Part shown: piece after piece, positions 1-8,664 of the stretch
Position numbering within the stretch: position 1 is the first letter of the stretch
How the letters are laid out: the number at the start of each line of letters is the position of its first letter
Assembly: GCF_030817655.1 (NCBI RefSeq)
Contig: NZ_JAUSZM010000003.1
Coordinates: 8,866,001 to 8,930,000, forward strand
DNA from: Streptomyces sp. V4I2
Lineage (GTDB): Bacteria > Actinomycetota > Actinomycetes > Streptomycetales > Streptomycetaceae
DNA: 64,000 bases
Direction: 5' to 3'
The notes under the pieces: generated by a model
Told to the model about the DNA's origin: nothing
The model's database searches: none
What the model saw: only the letters and a program-made list of their open reading frames with translations
Made by a program: the position numbers and the translations under genes

Positions 1-377
1 ATGCCGGTGATCAGCTTGCCGGGGACGGCCCAGTTGGCGAGGTCGCCCTTCTCGGAGACCTGCATGGCACCGAGCACCGCGACGTCGATGTGTCCGCCGC
101 GGATCATCCCGAAGGAGAGCGAGGAGTCGAAGAAGGAGGCGCCCGGCAGGACCGTCACCGTCTCCTTGCCCGCGTTGATCAGGTCGGGGTCGACCTGGTC
201 CTCGGTCGGGTAGGGGCCGGTGCCCAGGATGCCGTTCTCCGATTCGAGGATCACCTCGACGCCCGGCGGGAGGTAGTTGGGGATCAGGGTCGGCAGGCCG
301 ATGCCGAGATTGACGTACTGGCCGTCCTGGAGCTCGCGAGCGGCCCGGGCGGCCATCTCCTCACGCGTCCACGCCAT
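1..377 (-). CDS. pcaJ: 3-oxoadipate/3-oxoacid CoA-transferase subunit B, partial (3' end outside window)
   Basis: Beta subunit of a class I CoA-transferase that moves CoA from succinyl-CoA to a 3-oxoacid. Next to pcaI and pcaV the likely substrate is 3-oxoadipate from protocatechuate breakdown. Reading left from the ATG at 375-377 the protein begins [20 protein letters not shown] and continues through the family's [16 protein letters not shown] segment. The SENG motif at about residues 46-49 carries the catalytic glutamate. About 125 codons are present and the C-terminal half lies beyond base 1. Its start shares one base with the stop of the upstream alpha subunit (TGATG), so the two are translationally coupled and made in equal amounts. 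The family assignment is firm. The pca symbol rests on the neighbouring regulator; an acetoacetate (sco) role cannot be excluded. Confidence 0.88.
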   Translation of the reverse strand, partial: MAWTREEMAARAARELQDGQYVNLGIGLPTLIPNYLPPGVEVILESENGILGTGPYPTEDQVDPDLINAGKETVTVLPGASFFDSSLSFGMIRGGHIDVAVLGAMQVSEKGDLANWAVPGKLITG

Positions 378-1132
378 CAGGAACTCACCGTCCGCTTCTC
401 GATGCCCTTGTTCGCCGCCTGCTCGGGGGTGAGCGCGACGACCCGCTGCACGAAGATCCCCGGCAGATGCACCGCGTCCGGATCGAGCTCGCCGGGCTCC
501 ACCAGCTCCTCCACCTCCGCGATCGTCACCCGGCCGGCCATCGCCGCGAGCGGGTTGAAGTTGCGGCTGGACTTGTTGAAGACCAGGTTGCCGTACCGGT
601 CGCCCTTCGCGGCCCTGACCAACGCGAAGTCCGTGCGGATCCCGTGCTCCAGCACGTACTCCGTGCCGTCGAACTCCCGCACCTCCTTCGGGGGCGAGGC
701 CAACGCGACGCCGCCGGAGCCGTCGTAGCGCCAGGGCAGTCCGCCGTCGGCGACCTGCGTGCCCACACCGGCCGGCGTGTAGAAGGCGGGGATCCCGGCG
801 CCACCCGCGCGCAGTCGCTCGGCGAGGGTGCCCTGCGGGATCATCTCCACCTCCAGCTCCCCGCCCAGGTACTGGCGGGCGAACTCCTTGTTCGCGCCGA
901 TGTAGGAACCGGTGACCCGGGCGATCCGCCCGGCCGACAGCAGCACCGCGAGGCCGGACTCCATCGCCCCGCAGTTGTTGGAGACGACACTCACGCCGGT
1001 GACCCCCCGCTCGTACAGCGCCTGGATCAGCACGTTCGGCACACCGCTGAGCCCGAAGCCGCCCACCGCGAGCGACGCACCGTCCGGCACATCGGCCACC
1101 GCCTCCAGGGCCGTGGCGACCACCTTGTCCAT
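377..1132 (-). CDS. pcaI: 3-oxoadipate/3-oxoacid CoA-transferase subunit A
   Basis: Alpha subunit (251 aa) of the two-subunit class I CoA-transferase, and first gene of the leftward operon. The glycine-rich CoA-binding stretch [13 protein letters not shown] lies at about residues 22-35, and the conserved GSYIGAN and YGNLVF segments are present. Length is normal for a free-standing subunit. The ATG at 1130-1132 is the first plausible start, with only a weak GGGG-type ribosome site. The stop overlaps the beta-subunit ATG. A palindrome at 1177-1188 lies between this gene and divergent pcaV, so the operon is probably repressed by PcaV and released by protocatechuate, as described for the S. coelicolor homologue. 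The pathway assignment is inference from context. Confidence 0.9.
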   Translation of the reverse strand: MDKVVATALEAVADVPDGASLAVGGFGLSGVPNVLIQALYERGVTGVSVVSNNCGAMESGLAVLLSAGRIARVTGSYIGANKEFARQYLGGELEVEMIPQGTLAERLRAGGAGIPAFYTPAGVGTQVADGGLPWRYDGSGGVALASPPKEVREFDGTEYVLEHGIRTDFALVRAAKGDRYGNLVFNKSSRNFNPLAAMAGRVTIAEVEELVEPGELDPDAVHLPGIFVQRVVALTPEQAANKGIEKRTVSS

Positions 1133-1170
1133 CCGTGAAGCCCCATCCCGTCCGAGCGCCCGTCCCGAGG

Positions 1171-1193
1171 AATTAGTCAGGGCACTGATTATT
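1171..1193. promoter_or_regulatory. Candidate PcaV operator
   Basis: The imperfect dyad TCAGGGCACTGA at 1177-1188 (TCAG and CTGA arms) sits in an AT-rich patch, AATTAG on the left and TTATT on the right. It lies in the 213-bp gap between divergent pcaI and pcaV. MarR proteins typically bind such 16-20 bp dyads over divergent promoters, so binding here could repress both genes. Confidence 0.6.
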
Positions 1194-1345
1194 TCAGCGA
1201 GGTGTCCCTCACGCTGCCACCGGAGCTGCGGGGCGTCAAGGCCCAGGAGAAATACAAGGTCAGCTCACCAGGTGGAGCCGCAGACAGGTGCCGTGCCGCG
1301 CCGGTATTGTTCAGTGCACCAACGAATCCGATCTGGGGAGCGCAC

Positions 1346-1810
1346 ATGGTCGCGGTGGACCTCACCACCCACCCCGGGCACCTGGCCCGGCGGCTCCAGC
1401 AGGCGCACTACCTGCTGTGGAACACGATGGTCTCCGAGGAGATCACCTCGCCACAGTTCGCGGTCCTCAACGCGCTCGTCGCCGAGCCCGGCCTCGATCA
1501 GCGCACGGTGGGGGAGCGGGTGGGGCTCGACCGGTCGACCATCGCCGAGGTGATCAGCCGGCTCGGCCGCCGCGGGCTCCTGGACAAGGTGCGCGACCCG
1601 CAGGACGGCCGCCGCTTCCTGCTGCGCCTCACCGACGAGGGCCTGCGCACCCACCGCAAGCTGACCGTGCGCACGGCCCGGATGAACCAGGTCTTCCTGG
1701 CCCCGCTCTCCGCCGAGGAGCAGTCCGTGTTCTTCGACCTCATCCGGCGGGTCTCGGACGCGGCCGAGGGGCTCCGCAACCCGACGGAACCCCTCGTCAC
1801 CCAGCCCTGA
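1346..1810 (+). CDS. pcaV: MarR-family repressor PcaV
   Basis: A 154-aa MarR-type winged-helix repressor. The DNA-binding region spans about residues 50-95, with the wing sequence DPQDGRRFLLRLT. The start MVAVDLTTHPGHLARRLQQA places an arginine at position 15. Arg15 is, as I recall, the residue that coordinates protocatechuate in the crystallised S. coelicolor PcaV. The ATG at 1346 follows GGGGAG at 1335-1340 with five-base spacing; in-frame codons back to 1202 lack a ribosome site. It is divergent from pcaIJ with a dyad between them, the standard layout for a MarR repressor controlling itself and the catabolic operon. The identification rests on strong remembered similarity to PcaV plus the adjacent CoA-transferase. 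Confidence 0.88.
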   Translation: MVAVDLTTHPGHLARRLQQAHYLLWNTMVSEEITSPQFAVLNALVAEPGLDQRTVGERVGLDRSTIAEVISRLGRRGLLDKVRDPQDGRRFLLRLTDEGLRTHRKLTVRTARMNQVFLAPLSAEEQSVFFDLIRRVSDAAEGLRNPTEPLVTQP

Positions 1811-1824
1811 GCCCGTTCAGCCGC

Positions 1825-2844
1825 TCATGACGCCTTCGCGAACACCACCCACACCTGCCCCTTGGCGAAGTTCACCGGCGTACCGTCGCCCGTCGTGAAC
1901 TCGGTGCCCTCGGTCGCCTTCGGGCGCGACCAGTTCACGTCGTAGGCACGCCCGCCGCGCAGCACCTCGGCGGTCCCCTCGCCGACCGTCTCGGTGTACG
2001 GCGTGTTGTTGCCGAGGAAGTCCTGGAAGCCGGACTTGCGCACGTTCACGTACTGCACGACGACCGTCGCCGGTGCCACCCGCTTCCCGTCCGTCGTCAC
2101 GGTCGGCGTCCCGTCCATCGAGACCAGCCAGCGGTCCCGGTCCGCGGACCAGGTGAAGGTGAAGCGCGCCGCCGGGAAGCGCACGGTCCGCGAGGTCTCC
2201 TTCTGCCCGCCGGAGGGTGCGGCGCCGTACCGGAAGCCGGTGGTCAGCGCGTCCGCGCCCGGCGCGGCGGACAGCAGCCGGTCCGGGCGCAGGTAGAGGT
2301 TGTGCGGGGAGGGCTTGTCGGTGCCGCGGTAGTAGGCGCCGGACACCTCGCCGGGGGTCTGCACGACCAGCGGCGCCTCGTTGATCAGCGGCATCAGCTT
2401 GCCCTGGGCCCCGGAGAAGGCGAGCGTGGGCCGGTCGAACTGCCGCAGCAGCTCCAGGTCCGACTCGCGGGCGCTGCGCACCGGACCGACGGCCTTCGGC
2501 AGCTTGGTCGCGTAGACCGCCATCAGCCGGCTCATCCCGCCCTCGACCTGCTCGGCGTACACGATGTCGGCGGAGTTCAGGCCCGTATGGGGCCGGGCCG
2601 CGCGGGCGTTGTCGATCTTCACGGCGAGCACGGAACCGGCGGCGGCGCTCTCGCTCGGGCTCTCGGCCTCGCCCTCGCTCCGGCTGTCTGCGGGCGTCCG
2701 CAACTGTCCGCGCCCGTCGTCCCCCGTGCCACGCCCGCCCGTGCAGCCCGCCGCCAGCGAGGCGGCCGCCGTGGCGGCGAGCAGCGCCACCGCCGTAGCG
2801 GCACGCCGCGTGCGCGCCCTGTGTCCCATGCCCACCGTGGCCAC
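1825..2844 (-). CDS. DUF3048 (YerB-like) lipoprotein
   Basis: Predicted lipoprotein of up to 339 aa. The N-terminus has arginines, a hydrophobic helix and the lipobox LAAG followed by Cys at about residue 34, so it is probably anchored on the outer face of the membrane. The mature protein starts with a Ser/Glu-rich linker and then carries the DUF3048 pattern: a VDNARAARPHTGL-like stretch, the conserved VEGGMSRLMA segment and PVRSARESD. The C-terminal half has the paired beta-rich domain typical of YerB. The biochemical function of the family is unknown. The GTG at 2844 is the longest start; the in-frame ATG at 2829 is equally possible. It is convergent with pcaV and divergent from the alcohol dehydrogenase across a palindrome-rich gap. 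Confidence 0.82.
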   Translation of the reverse strand: MATVGMGHRARTRRAATAVALLAATAAASLAAGCTGGRGTGDDGRGQLRTPADSRSEGEAESPSESAAAGSVLAVKIDNARAARPHTGLNSADIVYAEQVEGGMSRLMAVYATKLPKAVGPVRSARESDLELLRQFDRPTLAFSGAQGKLMPLINEAPLVVQTPGEVSGAYYRGTDKPSPHNLYLRPDRLLSAAPGADALTTGFRYGAAPSGGQKETSRTVRFPAARFTFTWSADRDRWLVSMDGTPTVTTDGKRVAPATVVVQYVNVRKSGFQDFLGNNTPYTETVGEGTAEVLRGGRAYDVNWSRPKATEGTEFTTGDGTPVNFAKGQVWVVFAKAS

Positions 2845-2898
2845 CTGTCTCTACTTATTGATTGTGCGCTTATAAGTTCATTGATGGCCATACCCGAT

Positions 2899-2981
2899 CG
2901 AATCTGATTCGCCGCGTTGAATAGGCCGATCGGCCCAGGTGCGGTGGTTCACCGAGTGGCGCCCGGGTACCCGGGCGCCAC
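2899..2981. promoter_or_regulatory. Three stacked perfect palindromes in a divergent intergenic region
   Basis: The gap between the divergent DUF3048 and dehydrogenase genes holds three perfect dyads in 83 bp: CGAATCTGATTCG (2899-2911), GGCCGATCGGCC (2924-2935) and a 26-bp palindrome at 2956-2981 centred on GGGTACCC. The flank at 2850-2885 is unusually AT-rich for this genome. The first two look like operators. The third can fold into a very stable hairpin in the dehydrogenase leader, 38 bases before its ATG. Function is inferred from position only. Confidence 0.55.
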
Positions 2982-3019
2982 CGCAGACCGGACACGCCGA
3001 CGCGAACTGGGAGCGTGCG

Positions 3020-4210
3020 ATGAAGGCAGTGACCTGGCAGGGCAAGCGGGACGTGCGGGTGGAGGACGTACCCGATCCGACGATCCAGGAGCCGACGGAC
3101 GCCGTCATCCGCGTCACCTCCACCGGGCTGTGCGGCTCCGACCTGCATCTGTACGAGGTGCTCACCGCGTTCATGACGCCGGGCGACATCCTCGGTCACG
3201 AGCCGATGGGCATCGTCGAGGAGGTGGGCGCCGGGGTGCCCGACCTCGCGGCCGGCGACCGGGTCGTGGTGCCGTTCCAGATCGCCTGCGGCGGCTGCTG
3301 GATGTGCATGACCGGACTGCCGACGCAGTGCGAGACCACCCAGGTCACCAGCGAGGGCATGGGCGCCGCCCTCTTCGGCTACACCCGCCTGTACGGCGCG
3401 GTCCCCGGCGCCCAGGCCGAGTACCTGCGCGTCCCGCAGGCGCAGTTCGGGCCGATCAAGGTCCCCGAGGGCCCGCCCGACGACCGGTTCGTCTACCTCT
3501 CCGACGTCCTGCCCACCGCCTGGCAGGCGGTCGCCTACGCGGACGTGCCCCAGGGCGGCAGCGTCGCCGTACTCGGCCTCGGGCCCATCGGTGACATGGC
3601 CTGTCGCATCGCCCAGCTGCGCGGCGCCGGGCGGGTGTTCGGCGTGGACCTGGTCGGCGAGCGGCTGCGCCGGGCGCGATCGCGGGGCGTGGAGACGTAC
3701 GACCTCAGGAGCTTCGACAACGAGAAGGAGCTGGTCCAGGCGATCCGCGACGAGACGGACGGCCGCGGCCCCGACGCCGTGATCGACGCCGTCGGCACCG
3801 AGGCCCACGGCAGTGCCGCCGCCAAGCTCGCCCAGCAGGCCTCGTCCCTGCTGCCGCGCAAGATCGGCGGACCGTTCGCGGAGCGCTTCAGCGTCGACCG
3901 GCTCGCCGCCCTCCACACCGCCATCGAGCTGGTGCGCCGGGGCGGCACGATCTCGCTGTCCGGCGTATACGGCGGCATGGCCGACCCGCTGCCCATGCTC
4001 ACCATGTTCGACAAGCAGATCCAGCTGCGGATGGGCCAGGCCAACGTACGCCGCTGGAGCGACGAGATCATCCCCTATCTCACCGACGAGGACCCGCTCG
4101 GCGTCGACGACTTCGCCACCCACCGGCTGCCGCTCAGCGAGGCACCGCACGCGTACGAGATGTTCCAGCGGAAGCGGGAGGGCGCGGTGAAGGTGCTGAT
4201 GACGCCGTGA
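3020..4210 (+). CDS. Zinc-dependent alcohol dehydrogenase (formaldehyde dehydrogenase-like subgroup)
   Basis: A 396-aa medium-chain zinc alcohol dehydrogenase. The catalytic zinc site shows as CGSDLHLYE (Cys near 36) and GHEPMG (His-Glu near 63-64). The structural zinc lobe is reduced to CGGCWMCMTG, with one cysteine-rich turn rather than four regular cysteines. The NAD(P) fold begins at about residue 175 with VAVLGLGPIGDMA. Overall layout is that of the glutathione-independent formaldehyde dehydrogenase-like group, which oxidises small alcohols or hydrated aldehydes; the real substrate is unknown. The ATG at 3020 follows GGGAG at 3009-3013; an upstream in-frame start at 2939 would run through the 26-bp palindrome and is rejected. 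Transcription probably starts among the palindromes. Confidence 0.88.
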   Translation: MKAVTWQGKRDVRVEDVPDPTIQEPTDAVIRVTSTGLCGSDLHLYEVLTAFMTPGDILGHEPMGIVEEVGAGVPDLAAGDRVVVPFQIACGGCWMCMTGLPTQCETTQVTSEGMGAALFGYTRLYGAVPGAQAEYLRVPQAQFGPIKVPEGPPDDRFVYLSDVLPTAWQAVAYADVPQGGSVAVLGLGPIGDMACRIAQLRGAGRVFGVDLVGERLRRARSRGVETYDLRSFDNEKELVQAIRDETDGRGPDAVIDAVGTEAHGSAAAKLAQQASSLLPRKIGGPFAERFSVDRLAALHTAIELVRRGGTISLSGVYGGMADPLPMLTMFDKQIQLRMGQANVRRWSDEIIPYLTDEDPLGVDDFATHRLPLSEAPHAYEMFQRKREGAVKVLMTP

Positions 4211-4239
4211 GCCAGGCGTAGGGAGTCGGGCCCCGTGAG

Positions 4240-5304
4240 TCAGGCGCCGAGGATCTCCTCCAGGTCGTAGCGGACCGGTTCCTCCAGCTGCGCGTACGTG
4301 CAGCTCTCCGGGGTCCGGTCCGGGCGCCAGCGGCGGAAGCGGGCCGTGTGCCGGAAGCGCGCGCCGTTCTCCATGTGGTCGTACGCCACCTCGGCCACCC
4401 GCTCCGGCCGCAGCGGCACCCAGGACAGGTCCTTCTTGCCGGACCAGCGGCTGGGCGCCCCCGGCAGCCGGGCCGTCTCGTGCGCCGCCTCCTCGGACCA
4501 GGCCGCCCACGGGTGTCCCGTGACGTCGTCCATGCGCAGCGGCTCCAGCTCCTCGACCAGTTCGGCGCGCCGCTTCATGGGGAAGGCGGCCGACACGCCC
4601 ACGTGCTGGAGGGCGCCCCGGTCGTCGTACAGGCCCAGCAGGAGCGAGCCGACCACCGGGCCGCTCTTGTGGAGGCGGTAGCCCGCGACCACCACGTCAG
4701 CCGTCCGCTCGTGCTTGACCTTGAACATGGCGCGCTCGTCCTGGAGGTAGCGCACGGTGAGCGGTTTGGCGATGACACCGTCCAGGCCCGCCCCCTCGTA
4801 CTGCTCGAACCACTGCCGTGCCACGTCGATGTCGGTCGTCGCCGGCGCCACGTGCACGGGGGTGGTCACCTCGGCCAGGGCCGTGGTCAGCAGCGACCGA
4901 CGCTCGGCGAGCGGCACGTCGAGCAGCGACTCGTCCGCCAGCGCCAGCAGGTCGAAGGCGACGAAGGAGGACGGCGTCCGCTCCGCCAGCATCCGCACCC
5001 GGGAGTCCGCCGGGTGGATGCGCTCGGTCAGCGCGTCGAAGTCCAGCCGTCCCTCCCGCGCGATGACGATCTCCCCGTCCACCACGCACCGCTGCGGCAA
5101 CCGCTCCCTGAGCGCCGCCACCAGCTCCGGGAAGTACCTGGTCAGCGGCTTTCCGGTACGGCTGCCCAGCTCGACTTCGGCCCCGTCGCGGAACACGATC
5201 GCCCGGAACCCGTCCCACTTCGCCTCGTACTGCATGTCCGGCGGAATCGTCGCCACCGACTTGGCGAGCATGGGCTTCACGGGCGGCATCACCGGCAGAT
5301 CCAT
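4240..5304 (-). CDS. ligC: ATP-dependent DNA ligase (LigC/LigD ligase-domain type)
   Basis: A 354-aa stand-alone ATP-dependent DNA ligase that seals nicks through a lysyl-AMP intermediate. Motif I is KWDGFR with adenylated Lys29. The family RTGKPLTRYFPE (motif Ia), DGEIV (III), DGVIAK (IV) and FKVKHERTADVVV (V) segments follow, then an OB-fold from about residue 205. Length matches actinobacterial LigC. It is divergent from a LigD-type polymerase gene, so the two parts that mycobacteria fuse in LigD are separate here. No Ku gene is in the window. The ATG at 5304 is six bases after CAGAAT, which suggests a leaderless mRNA; the GGAG just before it is too close to act as a normal ribosome site. 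Confidence 0.92.
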   Translation of the reverse strand: MDLPVMPPVKPMLAKSVATIPPDMQYEAKWDGFRAIVFRDGAEVELGSRTGKPLTRYFPELVAALRERLPQRCVVDGEIVIAREGRLDFDALTERIHPADSRVRMLAERTPSSFVAFDLLALADESLLDVPLAERRSLLTTALAEVTTPVHVAPATTDIDVARQWFEQYEGAGLDGVIAKPLTVRYLQDERAMFKVKHERTADVVVAGYRLHKSGPVVGSLLLGLYDDRGALQHVGVSAAFPMKRRAELVEELEPLRMDDVTGHPWAAWSEEAAHETARLPGAPSRWSGKKDLSWVPLRPERVAEVAYDHMENGARFRHTARFRRWRPDRTPESCTYAQLEEPVRYDLEEILGA

Positions 5305-5378
5305 GCTCCGATTCTGCCCTCGTATGCCGGGATACGCCCGGTGTGCAAGGTATGCGCGGTACGCCTACCGTGGCTCGC

Positions 5379-6416
5379 ATGGGCGAAGCGGTGGAACTGG
5401 AGGCGGGCGGCCGGACCGTACGGCTGTCCAGCCCGGACAAGATCTTCTTCCCGGAGCGCGGCTTCACCAAGCTGGACCTCGCCCGCTACTACCAGGCCGT
5501 CGGCCCCGGCATCCTGCGCGCCCTGCGCAACCGCCCCACCACCCTGGAGCGCTATCCGGAGGGCGTGAGCGGCGAGTCCTTCTTCCAGAAGCGGGCGCCC
5601 AAGAACATGCCCGACTGGATCCCGACCGCCCACATCACCTTCCCCAGCGGCCGCAGCGCCGACGAGATGTGCCCCACCGAGGAAGCCGCCGTGCTGTGGG
5701 CCGCCCAGTTCGGCACCCTCACCTTCCACCCCTGGCCGGTGCGCCGCGACGACGTCGACCGCCCCGACGAACTCCGCATCGACCTCGACCCGCAGCCCGG
5801 CACCGACTACGGCGACGCCGTCCGCGCCGCCCACGAACTGCGCGCGGTACTGGACGAGTTCGGCGGCCTGCGCGGCTGGCCGAAGACATCCGGCGGCCGG
5901 GGCCTGCACGTCTTCGTGCCGATCGAGCCGCGCTGGACCTTCACCCAGGTGAGGCGGGCCGCGATCGCGGTCGGGCGGGAGATGGAACGCCGGATGCCGG
6001 ACCACGTGACGATCAAGTGGTGGAAGGAGGAGCGGGGCGAGCGCATCTTCATCGACTACAACCAGACGGCACGGGATCGCACGATCGCCTCCGCCTACTC
6101 CGTACGGCCGCGCCCGCACGCCCCCGTCTCGGCGCCCCTGCGCTGGGAGGAGGTGGGCGAGGCACATCCCCAGGACTTCGACATCGCGTCCATGCCGGCC
6201 CGCTTCGCCGAACTCGGAGACGTGCACGCCGACATGGACGAGCACGCCTTCTCCCTCGAGCCACTCCTGGAGCTGGCGCGCCGCGACGAGCACGATCACG
6301 GGCTCGGTGACCTGCCGTACCCGCCCGAGTATCCGAAGATGCCGGGAGAGCCCAAGCGGGTCCAGCCGAGCAAGGCGAAGAAGGCGGCGCCCCCGCCGGA
6401 GGCGCCGCCTTCCTGA
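5379..6416 (+). CDS. LigD-type NHEJ primase-polymerase (PolDom)
   Basis: A 345-aa archaeo-eukaryotic-primase-fold polymerase that adds (ribo)nucleotides during end joining and gap repair. The metal-binding DLDP motif lies at about residues 132-135, and the nucleotide-binding SGGRGLHVFVP segment follows about 40 residues later. The N-terminal KIFFPERGFTKLDLARYY block is diagnostic of LigD polymerase domains. The C-terminus is a Lys/Pro/Ala tail. I chose the ATG at 5379 because TACCGT at 5366-5371 is a good -10 element seven bases upstream, implying a leaderless transcript; an upstream in-frame GTG at 5343 has no support. It is divergent from the ligase. The last codons contain a strong hairpin that probably terminates transcription. 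Confidence 0.92.
   Translation: MGEAVELEAGGRTVRLSSPDKIFFPERGFTKLDLARYYQAVGPGILRALRNRPTTLERYPEGVSGESFFQKRAPKNMPDWIPTAHITFPSGRSADEMCPTEEAAVLWAAQFGTLTFHPWPVRRDDVDRPDELRIDLDPQPGTDYGDAVRAAHELRAVLDEFGGLRGWPKTSGGRGLHVFVPIEPRWTFTQVRRAAIAVGREMERRMPDHVTIKWWKEERGERIFIDYNQTARDRTIASAYSVRPRPHAPVSAPLRWEEVGEAHPQDFDIASMPARFAELGDVHADMDEHAFSLEPLLELARRDEHDHGLGDLPYPPEYPKMPGEPKRVQPSKAKKAAPPPEAPPS
6381..6411 (+). terminator. Terminator hairpin inside the end of the polymerase gene
   Basis: An 11-bp perfect stem (6381-6391 with 6401-6411, arm AAGGCGGCGCC) and a nine-base loop overlap the last codons of the polymerase gene, ending three bases before its TGA. It has no U-tract, which is common in Streptomyces. It insulates the gene from the convergent cupredoxin gene 14 bases away. 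Confidence 0.7.
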
Positions 6417-6429
6417 CCTGCAGCCCTGA

Positions 6430-8664
6430 CTACAGCTCCTTGATCCTGATGTCCCGGTACGAGACCACGTCCGTCGTGCCGTGCACCTGGAGCCCGACGT
6501 AGCCGGAGGCGAACCGTCGCCCGTCCGTGCCCGGGTCGTCCGAGCGGGGCGGGGTGAAGTCCTGGCCGCCGATGTTGTCGAACTCGTTGATCAGCACGCC
6601 GTTGCGGTAGACCGAGTAGTGCTGGTCGACCACCCGGATCTCGTAGTCGTTCCAGGTGCCCTTCTGGGTGACGCCGGCCCCGGCGAGCCCGACCCGGTCG
6701 AAGCCGTACACCGAGCCCGTCTTGTACATGTCCCCGTCCGGCCGGTCGAGCACCTGCACCTCGTGCCCGTACTTGATGGCGACCCACTCCGGCCGCGGCT
6801 CCTCAGGGTGGTCGTGCACCCCCGGGAACCGCACGAACACACCGGAGTTGGCGTTGCCGGTGCCCGGAGCGTCGTCACGCCACTGCAGCCTGAGCGAGAA
6901 GTCGCCGTACTTGCGCTGCGGGTACCACAGCATCCCGAGCCCGGCCTTCGTGGTGCCCGAGGTGATCGACCCGTCGGCGTTCGGCGCGAACGAACCGCCG
7001 CCCACCTGCTGCCACTTGGCGAACGACTCCGTGCTGCCGTCGAGGATCGTGCGGTAGCCCTCGGTCTGGCCGGGCTTGCCGATCCCGGACTGGCGGGCGG
7101 CCTTCTGGATCGCGTTGTACTCGCGCTGGTCGACGACTCCTTCCTTCAGCAGCTTGTCGAGGACTGTCTTGACGTGCTTCAGGAACAGCGCGTGGGACGT
7201 CCACTCCTTCTCGTCCTCGATCAACTCGTTGATCCGGCACCGGTTGTTCGTGACCCGGTTCGGCACGCCCGAGTCGACCGTGCCGACGATGACCGTCAAC
7301 CGCTCGTCGTACTCCGAACAGTTGGGCGCGGGCACCCCGCCGCCGGCCACCACCGTGAAGCTGACGGTGCGTGCCGCGGAGGTGTTGCCCGCCTTGTCGA
7401 TCGCCCGGTACGCGAGGGTGTGTGCGCCGGCACGGTCGACCACCACCGGAATGCTGTATGCAATGTACGGTCCACCGTCGAGTGAATACTCGATCCGGTC
7501 GACACCCGACCCGCCGTGTTCGTCCGTCGCACTCACGGTCACCTTGGCGTTCCCGACGTACGCCCCGTCGGAGTTCCGTGTGCCGTCCAGGGTCACGCCG
7601 GTCACCGGCGGGGTCGTGTCCTGCGGTGGCGCCGCGACGACCGTGAACTGCACGCTCTTCTCGGCGGCCACGTTGCCTGCCTTGTCGGTGGCCCGGTAGC
7701 GCACGGTGTGGGTGCCGAGCTGGTGGACCATCACGGGGGAGGTGTACGGCTGCCACGCCCCGGACCCGACGGCGTACTCGATGGTGTTGACCCCGGAGCC
7801 GGTGTCGGAGGCGCTCACGGTGACCGTCGCCATGTCGATGTACGTCCCGTCGGCGTTCTGCTCGCCGCTCACCGTCGCCGAGGTGTCGGGCGGTGCGGTG
7901 TCGTCGGAGGCCGGCGGGACGACCGTGAACGCGGCACTCTTCTCCGCCGAGACGTTGCCCGCCTTGTCGAGGGCGCGGTAGCGGATCGTGTGGCTGCCGA
8001 CCTGGTCGACGACGACCGGTGCGGTATACGGAATCCAGTCGCCCGCGTCGCCGACCGCATACTGTATGCCGTCGACCCCGGACCCGCCATCTTCGTCGGT
8101 CGCGCTGATCGCGACACTCGCCGAGCCGACGTACTCGCCCTGCGCGTTCTGCGTGCCGGTCACCTGCGCGGCCGTCTCGGGCGGTGTCGTGTCCTCGCCG
8201 CCGCCCTCGGTGACCACGAGGATGCCCTGCATCTGGCCGTGGCCGGGAATCGTGCAGTGGTAGAAGTAGCGGCCCGGCGTGAGCGTGACCTCGGCGGTGT
8301 GACGGCCGCCCTGGTCGTCGCCCGGGTTGGCGAGGATGTTGAGCTGGACGTCGCTGTTGAACTCCGGGTCGCTCGTCACGAACGTCAACGTGTGCGGCAT
8401 TCCGATGGTGTTGCCGGTCGCCACACTGTTCTCGAAGACGATCGTCGCCGCGCCCGCCACGGCCGTCGCGGGCGCCGACGTGTACTTGTCGATGTCGTTG
8501 CCGGCGGTCCAGGTGAGCACCTGGGCCGCGGCCTGCTCCTGGGGCCGCTGGCTCTCCTGCTGGGCCTGCTGCTGGGTCTGCCCCGCCGCGGGCAGCGCCT
8601 GCAGCCCGAGGATGACGAGCAGCGCGGCCAGCAGGGCCGTCCAGATTCTTCGTTGCCGTGTCAC
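6430..8664 (-). CDS. Secreted cupredoxin / Ig-like repeats / DUF1080 fusion protein
   Basis: A 744-aa secreted multidomain protein. A signal peptide (RQRRIWTALLAALLVILGLQ) is followed by a blue-copper domain at about residues 45-155. Its type 1 copper ligands are visible: His in MPHTL, then Cys, His and Met in HCTIPGHGQM. Three tandem OmpL47/Ig-like repeats of about 95 residues follow, each opening with a TTPP- or TAPP-like motif and ending in YRA(L/T/I)DKAGN. A short helical linker leads to a C-terminal DUF1080 (3-keto-disaccharide hydrolase/concanavalin-like) domain. The GTG at 8664 overlaps the stop of the ThuA/dehydrogenase gene by four bases, so the two form one operon. A natural reading is sugar oxidation by the dehydrogenase, electron transfer to the cupredoxin and hydrolysis of the oxidised glycan. 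That chain is inference. Confidence 0.88.
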   Translation of the reverse strand: MTRQRRIWTALLAALLVILGLQALPAAGQTQQQAQQESQRPQEQAAAQVLTWTAGNDIDKYTSAPATAVAGAATIVFENSVATGNTIGMPHTLTFVTSDPEFNSDVQLNILANPGDDQGGRHTAEVTLTPGRYFYHCTIPGHGQMQGILVVTEGGGEDTTPPETAAQVTGTQNAQGEYVGSASVAISATDEDGGSGVDGIQYAVGDAGDWIPYTAPVVVDQVGSHTIRYRALDKAGNVSAEKSAAFTVVPPASDDTAPPDTSATVSGEQNADGTYIDMATVTVSASDTGSGVNTIEYAVGSGAWQPYTSPVMVHQLGTHTVRYRATDKAGNVAAEKSVQFTVVAAPPQDTTPPVTGVTLDGTRNSDGAYVGNAKVTVSATDEHGGSGVDRIEYSLDGGPYIAYSIPVVVDRAGAHTLAYRAIDKAGNTSAARTVSFTVVAGGGVPAPNCSEYDERLTVIVGTVDSGVPNRVTNNRCRINELIEDEKEWTSHALFLKHVKTVLDKLLKEGVVDQREYNAIQKAARQSGIGKPGQTEGYRTILDGSTESFAKWQQVGGGSFAPNADGSITSGTTKAGLGMLWYPQRKYGDFSLRLQWRDDAPGTGNANSGVFVRFPGVHDHPEEPRPEWVAIKYGHEVQVLDRPDGDMYKTGSVYGFDRVGLAGAGVTQKGTWNDYEIRVVDQHYSVYRNGVLINEFDNIGGQDFTPPRSDDPGTDGRRFASGYVGLQVHGTTDVVSYRDIRIKEL

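Noticed and set aside
2956-2981. Rho-independent terminator
   Set aside because: It lies between divergent gene starts, not after a gene, so a regulatory or leader role is more likely.
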